From positions 1 through 27,007 of the forward strand of contig CAJGCS010000002.1 in assembly GCA_904501965.1 (NCBI GenBank): DNA of 27,007 nt, in the 5' to 3' direction. This DNA is from an uncultured Bacilli bacterium (GTDB lineage Bacteria; Bacillota_I; Bacilli_A; ML615J-28; CAG-313). Shown here piece after piece: positions 1 through 8,646 of this stretch. The notes beneath the pieces were generated by a model. The model saw only the letters and a program-made list of their open reading frames with translations, was not told where the DNA came from and searched no databases. Both the position numbers and the translations under genes were made by a program. Positions within the stretch are counted from its first letter, which is position 1. Every line of letters starts with the position of its first letter.

Positions 1-666
1 AATTTTCTTCCAACCGAATGTTAAGTTATTAACGTCAACACCTTTGTTAGTTAAAACTTGTTTAGCTTCATATTCGCTATCAAATGTAAGAAGAATTACA
101 GTGTAATCACTTTGATAAAGTGTTTCGTATGCGATTTCATAATCTTCTTCACTAAATACTTTAGTTTTTTCAGATTCGTTTAATTTATCAACATGTTTTT
201 CAAATTCAGCTAAACCATAAGCATAACGTTTATATTCTAATTCATAATATTTCATCCATGCTTCTTTGTTTTTATAGCCTTGAGAAAGCATCTTATCTTC
301 ATGAGCTTTTTCTTTTTCAGCTTTTTCTTCATCAGTTAAATCAGTTAAATCAGTTGTACCATAAATGATATAGTTTAATTGTTCTTGGAATGCTTCAGTA
401 TCAACTTTTTGATCTGCAAGAGTGATTTCATCCATCCAAGCAATGATTTGATCTAAACCATAAGTTTGAACTAAACGATTGTAAACAGCTTGATTAGTAA
501 CTGTTTTTTCACCTAATTTTAAGAAAGGGTTACTACCATTTTCAATGTTAGGTTGTTTTGAAGGATGTGGATAAGCATTTCCTTGATTATTAGTACATGC
601 AGTAACACCTAATAATACAAGAACCATTAGTAAACAAGGTAATATTTTAGTAAATAATCTTTTCAT
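1..666 (-). CDS. PrsA/SurA-like lipoprotein, C-terminus cut by window edge
   Basis: Reading the minus strand from the ATG at 664-666 gives an open frame to the window edge, about 222 residues. The N-terminus is a lipoprotein signal: Lys-Arg, a hydrophobic core, then a lipobox ending VTAC with Cys at residue 24. The mature part is charged and helix-rich. Its region around residues 180-220 (a YTVILLTF strand, then a helix, then TFGW) matches the layout of the neighbouring 1116-aa protein (YALIIPFA, helix, LGWM), so the two look like paralogs. The start lies one base after the upstream gene's stop, and the ribosome binding site GGAGG is inside that gene's last codons, so translation is probably coupled. 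By family resemblance it is an extracytoplasmic folding factor or peptidyl-prolyl isomerase. No complete parvulin domain is visible in this fragment, so that role is inferred. Confidence 0.75.
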   Translation of the reverse strand, partial: MKRLFTKILPCLLMVLVLLGVTACTNNQGNAYPHPSKQPNIENGSNPFLKLGEKTVTNQAVYNRLVQTYGLDQIIAWMDEITLADQKVDTEAFQEQLNYIIYGTTDLTDLTDEEKAEKEKAHEDKMLSQGYKNKEAWMKYYELEYKRYAYGLAEFEKHVDKLNESEKTKVFSEEDYEIAYETLYQSDYTVILLTFDSEYEAKQVLTNKGVDVNNLTFGWKKI

Positions 667-667
667 A

Positions 668-3600
668 TTAGTTGTTTCCTCCTTCTGCATCTTCAGCTAA
701 TTGTTTTTCAGTAACTTCAACAATAAATTGTAATTGAGAGTTACGAGCATCTTTGTTTTCAGCAAATCCAAATGCTTTGCCTTTTAAGAAGTTGATTGTA
801 TGGTTAGTCATATCATCGCCTTCTTCAATTGTTTTTACAGCACCATCATAATAAGTAGTTAATAATTTTTGAGTAGCTTCATCAAATGCAGCTTTATCAA
901 TATCATAACCATATTTTTCTAAGAATTCAGCTTTAGCTTCTGCTAGAGCTTCTTTTTCGCTATCAGTAGGGTTAGCTTTGTTAGCTAATTCTAATGTATA
1001 GCCTAAATCTTTACCATATTTTTCAATAACTGCATCAAGAGCAGCTTTAGCTTCATTTTTCTTTTCTTCAACGAAACTATAAGTTTTGTCTTTAACTTCG
1101 TTGTGTGCAAGTAATGCTTGATAAATTTCAAATTGAGCATCTTTTTCAGCAAGTTTAGAAACTTCAGTTGTACCAGTTATTGCAATGTGGTGGTAACCAT
1201 AAGTAGTAGGGAATGGTTCTTTTGAAAGAAGAGGAGCTTCTAAAGTTTGACCTAAGTAACCAGCAGCTTTAATATCATCCCATAATACTTGTAATTCATC
1301 TAAGAATTCTTCAACTAAGCTTGAAGTATTAGTATAAGTATTAACAGTTTCAAATTTAACTACTAAACCTAATTCTTTGTATTCGCCCCAAGTTGCATCT
1401 TCGATTGTTGCAGCATTATATTCAGCTACAAGAGCAGTCATTTGGTTAGATAATGAATCTTTTAATGTTTCAGGAGCTTTTGCATACATTAATTTAGCAA
1501 GATCAGCAGCTTTTTGTTTTTGAAGTTCAGTCCATAAGCAATCTTCTTCTGCAAGTGGATCTTCATAAGTTCCATCATAGTTAGTATCGATACTTACGAT
1601 TAAGTTAAGAACGTTTAAGCTGTAGTGTTCTTCTTCAATCTTAGCAGCTTCATCTTTAATTAATCTTAGTAATAATTGATCATAAGTTTCTGTTTCACTA
1701 TTCTTGTGGTTTGTTAAGTAAACATCTTCTTTAAGTGCTTGTAAAGCTTCATTATATAGGTAACCACCAAATGATGAAGATACTAATAAATCTTTATCAG
1801 TGTAAGCACCAAAGTAGTCAGTTCTAAAGTCATTCCAACCATAGCTTGATGGGAAGTTAGGAATGAAACCATAGTATGAAAGATAAGAATATGTGAAATA
1901 GTCTAATTCGAAGTTATTTCTGAATGAAGAAACTTCACTCTTGAATAATTCTTCAACAACTTTTTTGTTTTCTTTACCTGTATAAGGGTTGTAGTAAGGA
2001 TTGTATTTTTCATTACCAACTGTCATGTATGAGTTTAAGAAATCAATAACAACAGAAACACCATATTTTTCTTCTAAAGAATTATATAAGAATTCTGCTG
2101 TGATTTCATAAGTTTCACCATCAACAACAACAGAAGCTACAACATCTTTTTTATTTTTCTTAGAGTTTTCATATACTTTATAGTCTGATTGAGATTTCTT
2201 TAATGTTGTTTCATAGAAATAAGTGTAATCATAATCATAGATTGCTTCTAAGTATTTGTCATAGATTTTTAATTGTGCATCTTGACGTCTTTGGTAAATC
2301 ATATCACTAGCATTATTATCAGTTCTTAATTCTTCTAATAATTTTGCTTCGATTTCAGCTTTAACAGATTCTAATTCAGGAGCTTCAACTTCTGCAAATT
2401 TAACTGCTAAGAAGCAGAAGTTAGTGCCTTTAATAGGAGTAACAGTATAACTATTATAGAATTCTGTATATCCATTGTTATCAACGATAGGTTTTAATGA
2501 ACCACCAGAAGCTTTTAAACTAGATGCTAATTTAGAATCAATAGCACTTAATTCAGATGCTTTCCAAACAAATTGAGAGAATTTATTAGGTTCTTTATCA
2601 CCTTCAAAACTATCCATAAATTCAGTAGTTAAAGTATATTTTGATAAAACTTTAACATCGTTAACTTTGATTTCGTCATCTTTACCAGTTTCAGAAACTT
2701 CAGATTTGCCTTCAACTTCGATTTCTTTTGAATAAGTTTCTTTATCGCTTACTTTTAAAGTTAAAGTTGCAGATAAATCGAAACTACCTTTTGTACCATT
2801 TTCTGAAGATACAGTTGATAATACATTTTCATTTAATGCAACATAATCATTATTTGCAATTTGCCATTTAATTTCAACATTTAATTCTTCATTACCAACA
2901 AGTTTGATTGTAGTTGGAAGAGTAACTTTAGTAAATACAACTAAATCTTCTAATTCTGCTTCTAAATCGTGTACAGCTTCATTGAATGCTGCATTGTAGT
3001 TTGCAGATTTATCAAGATCTTTAGTAATATCAATAATGTTTTGAGGTTTGCCATTTTCATCAGCATTATAGTAACCTAATACTTCATTGTACATATTGTA
3101 GAAAATAGTTAATACTTCTTCATTAGAAAGTCTAAATGATTCTTTAGTTTCAGTATTTACATTATGACTATTATTATTGTAGTCATATGAACTATTCATC
3201 CAACCTAATTTGTTAATATTAGAAGAAGATTGAGTGTTAACACCATGCTTTTTCATCATTGCATAAGCTTCAGCTTCAGTTGCAAAAGGAATGATTAAAG
3301 CATATGTAGTTGCTTCATATTCAGCTTCATATTTTTCTTTTAATGTTTTTTCATCAAATAAAACAGAAGTATCTTCTAATTTCTTTTCTTCGTTTTCTCT
3401 GATCTTATTGTTTTTCCATTGTTCTACATAAGCATCTTTTGCCCAGTTTGTACGAACAAATTGTAAACGATAATGTTCAATAACTTTTTCCCAAACTGTA
3501 GAAGTTGTGTTAGTTACTTTGCAGATTTCTTTGATTTCAGCTTCAGTAGAACCACCAATTTGTTCATCAGTTAATAAATTATTCATTTTTAATGAATCAA

Positions 3601-4018
3601 TTAACTCATCCCAAATTTTTTGGTTTTCTTCAGTATCTTTAAGTTCGCTTACAGATTCTAAACCAAATAAACTATCAACAATAAAGTCAATTATTTCTTT
3701 ATTTGTTTCTTCGTTTTTAGATTCTTCAATTTCTTTAGCGTAAAGTTTTAAATCAATTAATCTAATTAATTCTGCAGCCCCATAGTCGATCTTCATATTT
3801 GTATAAAGTTCGTCTTTAGTGATTTGCATTTCTTCATGTGTGAAATAAACGTCTTCAGCGCCTTTAAATGATGGTTTTCTATCATTTGAGTTAGATACAA
3901 GAATTACTACTAATCCAACAACAAAGATTAATAAAACAGCACTGAAAACAGGAACTATGCTCAATAACAGATTTCTAACTGTTTTAGGAGCAGAGCTTGT
4001 TTTTTGCTTTTTACTCAT
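668..4018 (-). CDS. Large membrane-anchored PrsA/SurA-like surface protein
   Basis: This encodes 1116 residues when started at the ATG at 4018, which has an AAAGGA ribosome binding site 7-8 bases upstream. An in-frame ATG at 4084 lacks one and would add 22 residues. Residues about 17-42 form one membrane span behind a Lys-rich N-terminus, leaving nearly everything outside the cell. The outer part is acidic and helix-rich with SurA-N-like character. Residues about 355-445 (LPTTIKL, later IKWQI and TLTLKV) look like an atypical bacterial Ig-like domain. Near residues 934-948, TYGYHHIAITG resembles the closing strand of a parvulin-type rotamase. The inferred role is a foldase or chaperone for exported proteins. 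It is far longer than ordinary PrsA (about 300 aa). The downstream lipoprotein is a paralog in the same operon. The isomerase activity is not certain because most parvulin residues cannot be recognised by eye. Confidence 0.8.
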   Translation of the reverse strand: MSKKQKTSSAPKTVRNLLLSIVPVFSAVLLIFVVGLVVILVSNSNDRKPSFKGAEDVYFTHEEMQITKDELYTNMKIDYGAAELIRLIDLKLYAKEIEESKNEETNKEIIDFIVDSLFGLESVSELKDTEENQKIWDELIDSLKMNNLLTDEQIGGSTEAEIKEICKVTNTTSTVWEKVIEHYRLQFVRTNWAKDAYVEQWKNNKIRENEEKKLEDTSVLFDEKTLKEKYEAEYEATTYALIIPFATEAEAYAMMKKHGVNTQSSSNINKLGWMNSSYDYNNNSHNVNTETKESFRLSNEEVLTIFYNMYNEVLGYYNADENGKPQNIIDITKDLDKSANYNAAFNEAVHDLEAELEDLVVFTKVTLPTTIKLVGNEELNVEIKWQIANNDYVALNENVLSTVSSENGTKGSFDLSATLTLKVSDKETYSKEIEVEGKSEVSETGKDDEIKVNDVKVLSKYTLTTEFMDSFEGDKEPNKFSQFVWKASELSAIDSKLASSLKASGGSLKPIVDNNGYTEFYNSYTVTPIKGTNFCFLAVKFAEVEAPELESVKAEIEAKLLEELRTDNNASDMIYQRRQDAQLKIYDKYLEAIYDYDYTYFYETTLKKSQSDYKVYENSKKNKKDVVASVVVDGETYEITAEFLYNSLEEKYGVSVVIDFLNSYMTVGNEKYNPYYNPYTGKENKKVVEELFKSEVSSFRNNFELDYFTYSYLSYYGFIPNFPSSYGWNDFRTDYFGAYTDKDLLVSSSFGGYLYNEALQALKEDVYLTNHKNSETETYDQLLLRLIKDEAAKIEEEHYSLNVLNLIVSIDTNYDGTYEDPLAEEDCLWTELQKQKAADLAKLMYAKAPETLKDSLSNQMTALVAEYNAATIEDATWGEYKELGLVVKFETVNTYTNTSSLVEEFLDELQVLWDDIKAAGYLGQTLEAPLLSKEPFPTTYGYHHIAITGTTEVSKLAEKDAQFEIYQALLAHNEVKDKTYSFVEEKKNEAKAALDAVIEKYGKDLGYTLELANKANPTDSEKEALAEAKAEFLEKYGYDIDKAAFDEATQKLLTTYYDGAVKTIEEGDDMTNHTINFLKGKAFGFAENKDARNSQLQFIVEVTEKQLAEDAEGGNN

Positions 4019-4067
4019 ATTTTTTTCCTTTCTTTTGTATAAAATATATTTGTTTTCAAACATTATT

Positions 4068-4096
4068 ATTTTACCATTTTTCACTTAAAAAAACAA
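4068..4096 (-). promoter_or_regulatory. Probable sigma-A promoter of the PrsA-like operon
   Basis: On the minus strand TTGTTT (4091-4096) and TAAAAT (4068-4073) are separated by 17 bases. They lie about 50 bases upstream of the chosen start at 4018. This would leave the upstream in-frame ATG at 4084 inside the promoter, which supports the shorter protein. Confidence 0.45.
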
Positions 4097-4258
4097 ATAA
4101 TAAAGTAGGTAAAACCTGGCAAAATTGCTAAAAAATGAGCATTAAAATTTTAATGTGAAATCAATGTGAAATTAATATAAACGAATTATGGGCAATTGTA
4201 ATTATCAATTTATTTTATACCTGCGTATGATAAAATGTATAAAGAAAGGGGGAACATC

Positions 4259-4348
4259 ATGAATCAAGGTCGTACAGAATATGGGTATGCATTTATTTTA
4301 GTTTTATTTATATTACTTGTAATTATTGGTGCATGTTGGGCGTTTTAA
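4259..4348 (+). CDS. YjcZ-like sporulation peptide, 29 aa
   Basis: This short reading frame encodes 29 residues. It starts with a polar head (MNQGRTEYGY) and continues as one hydrophobic span, FILVLFILLVIIGA, ending in CWAF. The pattern of an aromatic residue followed by FxLxVLFILLxIIGA matches the YjcZ/YjcM-type small sporulation proteins of Bacilli, usually 25-50 residues with a Gly/Tyr-rich head. A strong ribosome binding site (AAAGGGGG, 4243-4250) lies 8 bases upstream, and a rho-independent terminator follows within 14 bases, so it looks like a single-gene transcript. The exact job of this family is poorly defined; the proteins are associated with the spore or mother cell. Together with gpr at 21257 it supports a sporulation programme. 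It is too short for normal gene callers and easy to miss. Confidence 0.7.
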   Translation: MNQGRTEYGYAFILVLFILLVIIGACWAF

Positions 4349-4361
4349 ACAAAACAAAAAC

Positions 4362-4390
4362 AAGTCTCGTAAAGAGACTTTTTTGTTTTT
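4362..4390 (+). terminator. Terminator after the YjcZ-like gene
   Basis: AAGTCTC (4362-4368) pairs with GAGACTT (4374-4380) around a 5-base loop, giving a 7-bp perfect stem followed by a T-rich tail (4379-4390). Confidence 0.85.
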
Positions 4391-4408
4391 ATTCGGTTCT
4401 TATTTTAT

Positions 4409-4437
4409 TTTACTTTTACTATAAATTATGATATAAT
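4409..4437 (+). promoter_or_regulatory. Sigma-A promoter of walJ operon
   Basis: TTTACT (4409-4414) and TATAAT (4432-4437) are spaced by 17 bases. They sit between the preceding terminator and walJ, leaving a leader of about 50 bases. This is the likely promoter for the walJ-rlmH-uvrB-mnmA-recD2 run. Confidence 0.6.
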
Positions 4438-4493
4438 AAGATGAAATAATATCGAGTATTAATATATCAAAAAGGATATAAAAGGATAACATT

Positions 4494-5294
4494 ATGAAAG
4501 TAGTTATTTTAGGAAGTGGTTCTAAAGGGAACTGTACATATATTGAAACGAAATCAAAAAAGATACTAATAGATGCAGGTTTGAGTTTGCTTCAAATTAG
4601 ATCAAGACTTGCTCAAAATAATATTGTTTTTAGTGGAGTTGATTTAGTTTTAATTACACATGAACATATTGATCATATTAAATATCTTTCATCTATATTA
4701 GTTAAAACAAATGCGACTCTATGTATTCATGAAGATACATATCACGAATGTAATAGAAGATTAAGTGGCGCTTTAACATATGCAAAGACTCATTTTATAC
4801 AAAAAGATAAAAGATATACAATTGATGAATTATCATTTATTCCAATGGAACTTTCACATGATGCAACAAATTGTTTTGGATATATTTTAAAAGAAGAAAG
4901 TTCTGAATGTGATAACATTACATATGCTTCTATTACTGATACAGGTTATGTTCCAAATAAATACTATAATATTTTATCTACAATTAAGGTTGTTTTGTTA
5001 GAATCTAATCATGATGTTCTAATGCAAAAAAGAAGTGGAAGGCCTTGGATACTAATTAATCGTGTTTTATCTCAAAAAGGTCATTTATCTAACGAACAAT
5101 GTGTAGAAGTACTTTCAAAGATTGTTACAGATAAAACAAAAAAGATTATTCTTGGGCATATTAGCGAAGAATGTAATATTCCAAAACTTGCACAAGATAC
5201 AGTAAGAAATGCTTTTAATAATCAACTTCCATTTATACTTGAAGTTGCAATGCAACATGAACCACTAGAAATTATAGAGGTGGAAAAATGTTAA
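4494..5294 (+). CDS. walJ: WalJ/YycJ metallo-beta-lactamase-fold hydrolase
   Basis: This 266-residue protein belongs to the YycJ/WalJ family of metallo-beta-lactamase-fold enzymes, thought to act as nucleases linked to cell-wall and DNA homeostasis in Bacilli. The N-terminus GSGSKGNC (7-14) is typical of the family. The metal-binding motif THEHIDH spans residues 55-61. The family hallmark LESNHD and a later GHLSN are both present, as is a C-terminal LGHISEECN segment. Length is normal (about 264). In Bacillus the gene follows walRK-walHI, but here the two-component genes are absent and rlmH follows directly with a 7-base overlap. The start is supported by AAAGGATAAC upstream and by the canonical N-terminus. 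The substrate is not settled for the family. Confidence 0.92.
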   Translation: MKVVILGSGSKGNCTYIETKSKKILIDAGLSLLQIRSRLAQNNIVFSGVDLVLITHEHIDHIKYLSSILVKTNATLCIHEDTYHECNRRLSGALTYAKTHFIQKDKRYTIDELSFIPMELSHDATNCFGYILKEESSECDNITYASITDTGYVPNKYYNILSTIKVVLLESNHDVLMQKRSGRPWILINRVLSQKGHLSNEQCVEVLSKIVTDKTKKIILGHISEECNIPKLAQDTVRNAFNNQLPFILEVAMQHEPLEIIEVEKC

Positions 5295-5746
5295 AAATTG
5301 TTTGTGTTGGAAAGATAAAGGAAAAGTATTTAACAGATGCATTTTCTGAATATGAGAAAAGAATATCTGTTTTTCAAAAGTTAAAAGTAGTCGAATTAAA
5401 AGAATCAAATAATAAAGATTTAAAGCATAATATTGAAGAAGAGGGAAATTCAATATTAAATGCAATTAGTCAAGATGAATATGTTATTACTCTTGAGATT
5501 TTAGGCCAAATGTTAGATAGTGTAGAACTTTCAAACAAAATTTCAAAACTTCAAACATATGGAAAGTCAAATATCACCTTTGTAATAGGGGGATCTTATG
5601 GACTAAGCGAATCTGTTAAGAAAAGAAGTGATTATGCACTTTCTTTTTCGAAGATGACTTTCCCTCATCAATTAATGAGAGTTATATTAATAGAACAAAT
5701 ATATCGTGCGTTTACAATTATTAATAATAAAGAATATCATAAGTAA
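5288..5746 (+). CDS. rlmH: 23S rRNA (pseudouridine1915-N3)-methyltransferase RlmH
   Basis: RlmH methylates N3 of pseudouridine 1915 in helix 69 of 23S rRNA on assembled 70S ribosomes, using S-adenosylmethionine. The 152-residue product is close to the usual 155-160. It carries the SPOUT-fold C-terminal signature: VIGGSYGLS, then a KMTFPHQLMR segment, and a family-typical end (NNKEYHK). The gene overlaps the end of walJ by 7 bases, so the two are likely translated together; the ribosome binding site GAGGTGG lies inside walJ. A further small gap of 12 bases leads to the DUF3592-like gene. Confidence 0.96.
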   Translation: MLKIVCVGKIKEKYLTDAFSEYEKRISVFQKLKVVELKESNNKDLKHNIEEEGNSILNAISQDEYVITLEILGQMLDSVELSNKISKLQTYGKSNITFVIGGSYGLSESVKKRSDYALSFSKMTFPHQLMRVILIEQIYRAFTIINNKEYHK

Positions 5747-5758
5747 GGAGAAAAAAGT

Positions 5759-6640
5759 ATGGAAATTTTAAATGCAATTATTAATATCTTATTTTTATTA
5801 ATAACTTTTGGTTTTTTATGCCTTTATGTTGTTAGTTTAATCTTAAATATTGTTAGAGCAAGTAAAGCTTTAAACAAACTTAAGAAAAATCCAAAAACTA
5901 TTAAAGCTACTGTTACTGAAGTAGTTCAAGAAAAGAGTAATGTACATATTAAGTTTAAATATGTATCACCTGAAAATCGTCAATTATTTAATGATATGAT
6001 TACTTTAAGTAAATCAGCCTTTAAAGATCAATATTATGTGGATCAAGAAATTGAATTAATCTATCCAGATACTAAAGATCAAAAGAGAGTATATTACTTC
6101 CCAAGATTTATCAATGATCAAAAAAGAAGAATTGAAGCAGGGCCATTATTTACTGATATTTTAATTTGTCTTGCAGGTGCTGGTATTTTTGGATATACAC
6201 TTGTTGCAATGATTATTTTACCTGACAGCTGGACTGGTAAAATTGCATTAATTGATTCTAATTCATCTTTCTTTGGTGCTCAAGAAGCAACAGAACCAAC
6301 AGGTATTTTTAATATGTTTACTTTAATAATTATGTTAGTAATCTACTTCATGTTATTTAGTTATGTATTAGAAAGATTAATTTCTGCAAGTGTGGAACAT
6401 ACTCATAATTATTTAAAACTTTGTGGTGTTATGACAACTGCTAAAGTTGTAACATATAAGTTTGGACGTTCTAAAGATGCTAAAGGTAATAAAGAAGCAC
6501 AACTTAAAATTGAGTTTTATGATAATGGTGAATTAATTCAAACTAATTTAAATTCACACCTTTATTCAGAAACTGAAGAAGAATATATTAAAATTTTATA
6601 CGATCCAAAACACCCTAAAACAACTGTATATATGAGATAG
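5759..6640 (+). CDS. DUF3592-like membrane protein with duplicated domain
   Basis: This 293-residue membrane protein has no assigned function. Three hydrophobic spans are visible at about residues 8-32, 130-157 and 186-210. Two soluble segments (about 45-118 and 222-292) share a pattern: ATVTEV or TTAKVV, a strand-rich middle (IKFKY, LKIEFYD), then IELIYPD or IKILYDP and a final VYY or VYM. This resembles two copies of the DUF3592 fold. The ribosome binding site AAGGAG lies 8 bases before the start. It sits inside the rlmH-uvrB run with gaps of 12 and 8 bases, so it is co-transcribed with repair and RNA-modification genes, but that does not reveal its role. The domain match is by eye and could be only a general resemblance. 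Confidence 0.75.
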   Translation: MEILNAIINILFLLITFGFLCLYVVSLILNIVRASKALNKLKKNPKTIKATVTEVVQEKSNVHIKFKYVSPENRQLFNDMITLSKSAFKDQYYVDQEIELIYPDTKDQKRVYYFPRFINDQKRRIEAGPLFTDILICLAGAGIFGYTLVAMIILPDSWTGKIALIDSNSSFFGAQEATEPTGIFNMFTLIIMLVIYFMLFSYVLERLISASVEHTHNYLKLCGVMTTAKVVTYKFGRSKDAKGNKEAQLKIEFYDNGELIQTNLNSHLYSETEEEYIKILYDPKHPKTTVYMR

Positions 6641-6648
6641 GAGCAAAT

Positions 6649-8646
6649 ATGGAAAAGTTTAAACTAGTATCACAATTTAAACCTTTTGGCGATCAACCTG
6701 TCGCTATTGATAAACTGGTAAATAATATTAATTTAGGCATCAAAGAACAAACTCTTTTAGGTGCAACTGGTACTGGTAAAACTTTTACTATTGCAAATGT
6801 TATTGAAAGAGTAAATAAACCAACAATTGTACTTGCACACAATAAAACACTAGCCGGACAATTATATGCAGAACTTAAAAGTTTCTTCCCGGAAAACAGA
6901 GTAGAATATTTCATTTCATACTATGATTACTATCAACCAGAGGCATATGTTCCTAGTAAAGATATGTATATTGAAAAAGATTCATCTATAAACGATGAAA
7001 TTGATGAAATGAGACATGCTGCTACAGCTAGTATATTAGAACGTAAAGATACAATAATTGTTGCAAGTGTTTCTTGCATTTATGGCATTGGTGATCCTGA
7101 TGATTATAAAAATTCGATGTTAACACTTAGAGTTGGTCAAATAATAAAAAAAGATGACTTACTAGAAAAACTTGTTAATATGCAATTTTCAAGAAGTATG
7201 ATTGAATTTGATCGTGGGATGTTTAGAACACGTGGAGATAATATTGATATCTTACCTACATATGATAGTAAAGAGGGTATTAGAATATCAATGTTTGATG
7301 ATGAAATTGAAAAGATTTCAAAATTTGATGTTGTAACAGGAAAATCAACAAAAAGTCAAAATGTTATTTCAATTTTCCCTGCAACACACTTTGTTTTAAA
7401 TGAAGAAAAACGCTTAGAAGCTTTAAGAAGAATAGAAGAAGAATTAAAGAATCAAATTGATTACTTTACAAATAAGGGTCAGTTACTTGAGGCTGAGCGT
7501 ATTAAACAACGTACAAACTACGACTTAGAAATGCTTAAAGAAATTGGTTCATGTAGTGGTGTTGAAAACTATTCTCGTCATTTATCTTTAAGAGGCGAAG
7601 GTGAAACTCCTTCTGTATTACTTGATTTCTTTGGCGATGACTATTTAATGATTATTGATGAATCACACGTTACACTTCCTCAAGTTAGAGGCATGTATAA
7701 TGGAGATAGAAGTAGAAAGCAAACATTAGTAGATTATGGATTTAGACTTCCTTCTGCACTTGATAATAGACCTCTTAACTTTAGTGAATTTGAAAAGAAA
7801 ATTAATCAAGTTATATATTGTAGTGCAACACCAGGTGATTATGAGTTAAATCGTTCAGTTGAAATTGTTGAACAAATTATTAGACCTACAGGTCTTCTTG
7901 ATCCAATTGTTAAAGTAAGACCAACTAAAAACCAAATTGATAGAATAGTAGAAGATATTAAAAAACAAAATGAATTAGGTGAAAAAACATTAATTACAAC
8001 TCTAACAATCAAAATGAGTGAAGATTTAACCGACTACTTAAAAGAGGCCGGAATAAAGGTTGCTTATCTGCATTCTGAGATTAAAGCCTTAGAAAGATTA
8101 GAAGTAATTAGAAAACTAAGAAGTGGTGTTTATGATGTAATCGTAGGTATTAATCTTCTTAGAGAAGGACTTGATATTCCCGAAGTTAGTTTAATTTGTA
8201 TATTGGATGCAGACAAAGAAGGATTCTTACGAAGTGAAAGATCTCTTATTCAAACAATTGGACGTGCTGCTAGAAATTCTAATGGACGTGTAATAATGTA
8301 TGCAGACCATATGACAGATTCAATGCAAAAAGCTATTGATGAAACAAACAGAAGAAGAAATATTCAAGAAAAATACAACGAAGAACATGGCATTACGCCA
8401 AAAACAATTATTAAAGAAATTACAAATCCAATTAATATTTCAACGAAAGAATCAGGATTTGATTTGGGTGTTGTAGAATCTACAAAAGTTAATGAAATGA
8501 GTACAGTCGAAAAGAATAAACTAATAAATACGCTTGAAAAACAAATGAAGAAAGCAGCTCAAGAACTTAACTTTGAAGAAGCTATGATGTTACGTGATAT
8601 GATCCTTGAATTAAAGGTGGAAACAAATGAAAAAAAATCAAAATAA
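6649..8646 (+). CDS. uvrB: UvrABC excision nuclease subunit B
   Basis: UvrB is the damage-verifying helicase-like core of nucleotide excision repair. UvrA loads it onto damaged DNA, and it then recruits UvrC for incision. The 665-residue product has normal length (about 660). The Walker A motif GATGTGKT is at 38-45. The tyrosine-rich beta-hairpin (YYDYYQPEAYVP) is near residue 91. IIDESH is at 335-340, and YCSATPGDYE follows. Motif V (GINLLREGLDIPE) and motif VI (QTIGRAARN) are intact. The C-terminal UVR domain that binds UvrC is at about 627-660. The ribosome binding site AGGAG overlaps the stop of the upstream gene. uvrA is not adjacent here, unlike in Bacillus. The end overlaps mnmA by 20 bases. 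Confidence 0.98.
   Translation: MEKFKLVSQFKPFGDQPVAIDKLVNNINLGIKEQTLLGATGTGKTFTIANVIERVNKPTIVLAHNKTLAGQLYAELKSFFPENRVEYFISYYDYYQPEAYVPSKDMYIEKDSSINDEIDEMRHAATASILERKDTIIVASVSCIYGIGDPDDYKNSMLTLRVGQIIKKDDLLEKLVNMQFSRSMIEFDRGMFRTRGDNIDILPTYDSKEGIRISMFDDEIEKISKFDVVTGKSTKSQNVISIFPATHFVLNEEKRLEALRRIEEELKNQIDYFTNKGQLLEAERIKQRTNYDLEMLKEIGSCSGVENYSRHLSLRGEGETPSVLLDFFGDDYLMIIDESHVTLPQVRGMYNGDRSRKQTLVDYGFRLPSALDNRPLNFSEFEKKINQVIYCSATPGDYELNRSVEIVEQIIRPTGLLDPIVKVRPTKNQIDRIVEDIKKQNELGEKTLITTLTIKMSEDLTDYLKEAGIKVAYLHSEIKALERLEVIRKLRSGVYDVIVGINLLREGLDIPEVSLICILDADKEGFLRSERSLIQTIGRAARNSNGRVIMYADHMTDSMQKAIDETNRRRNIQEKYNEEHGITPKTIIKEITNPINISTKESGFDLGVVESTKVNEMSTVEKNKLINTLEKQMKKAAQELNFEEAMMLRDMILELKVETNEKKSK

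Noticed and set aside
331..352. Tandem repeat TTAAATCAG within the partial lipoprotein gene
   Set aside because: It encodes a short TDLTDLTD repeat in an acidic loop and is explained by the coding frame.
3507..3743. Plus-strand open frame inside the PrsA-like gene
   Set aside because: It is antisense to a clear, longer gene, with no ribosome binding site or recognisable protein.
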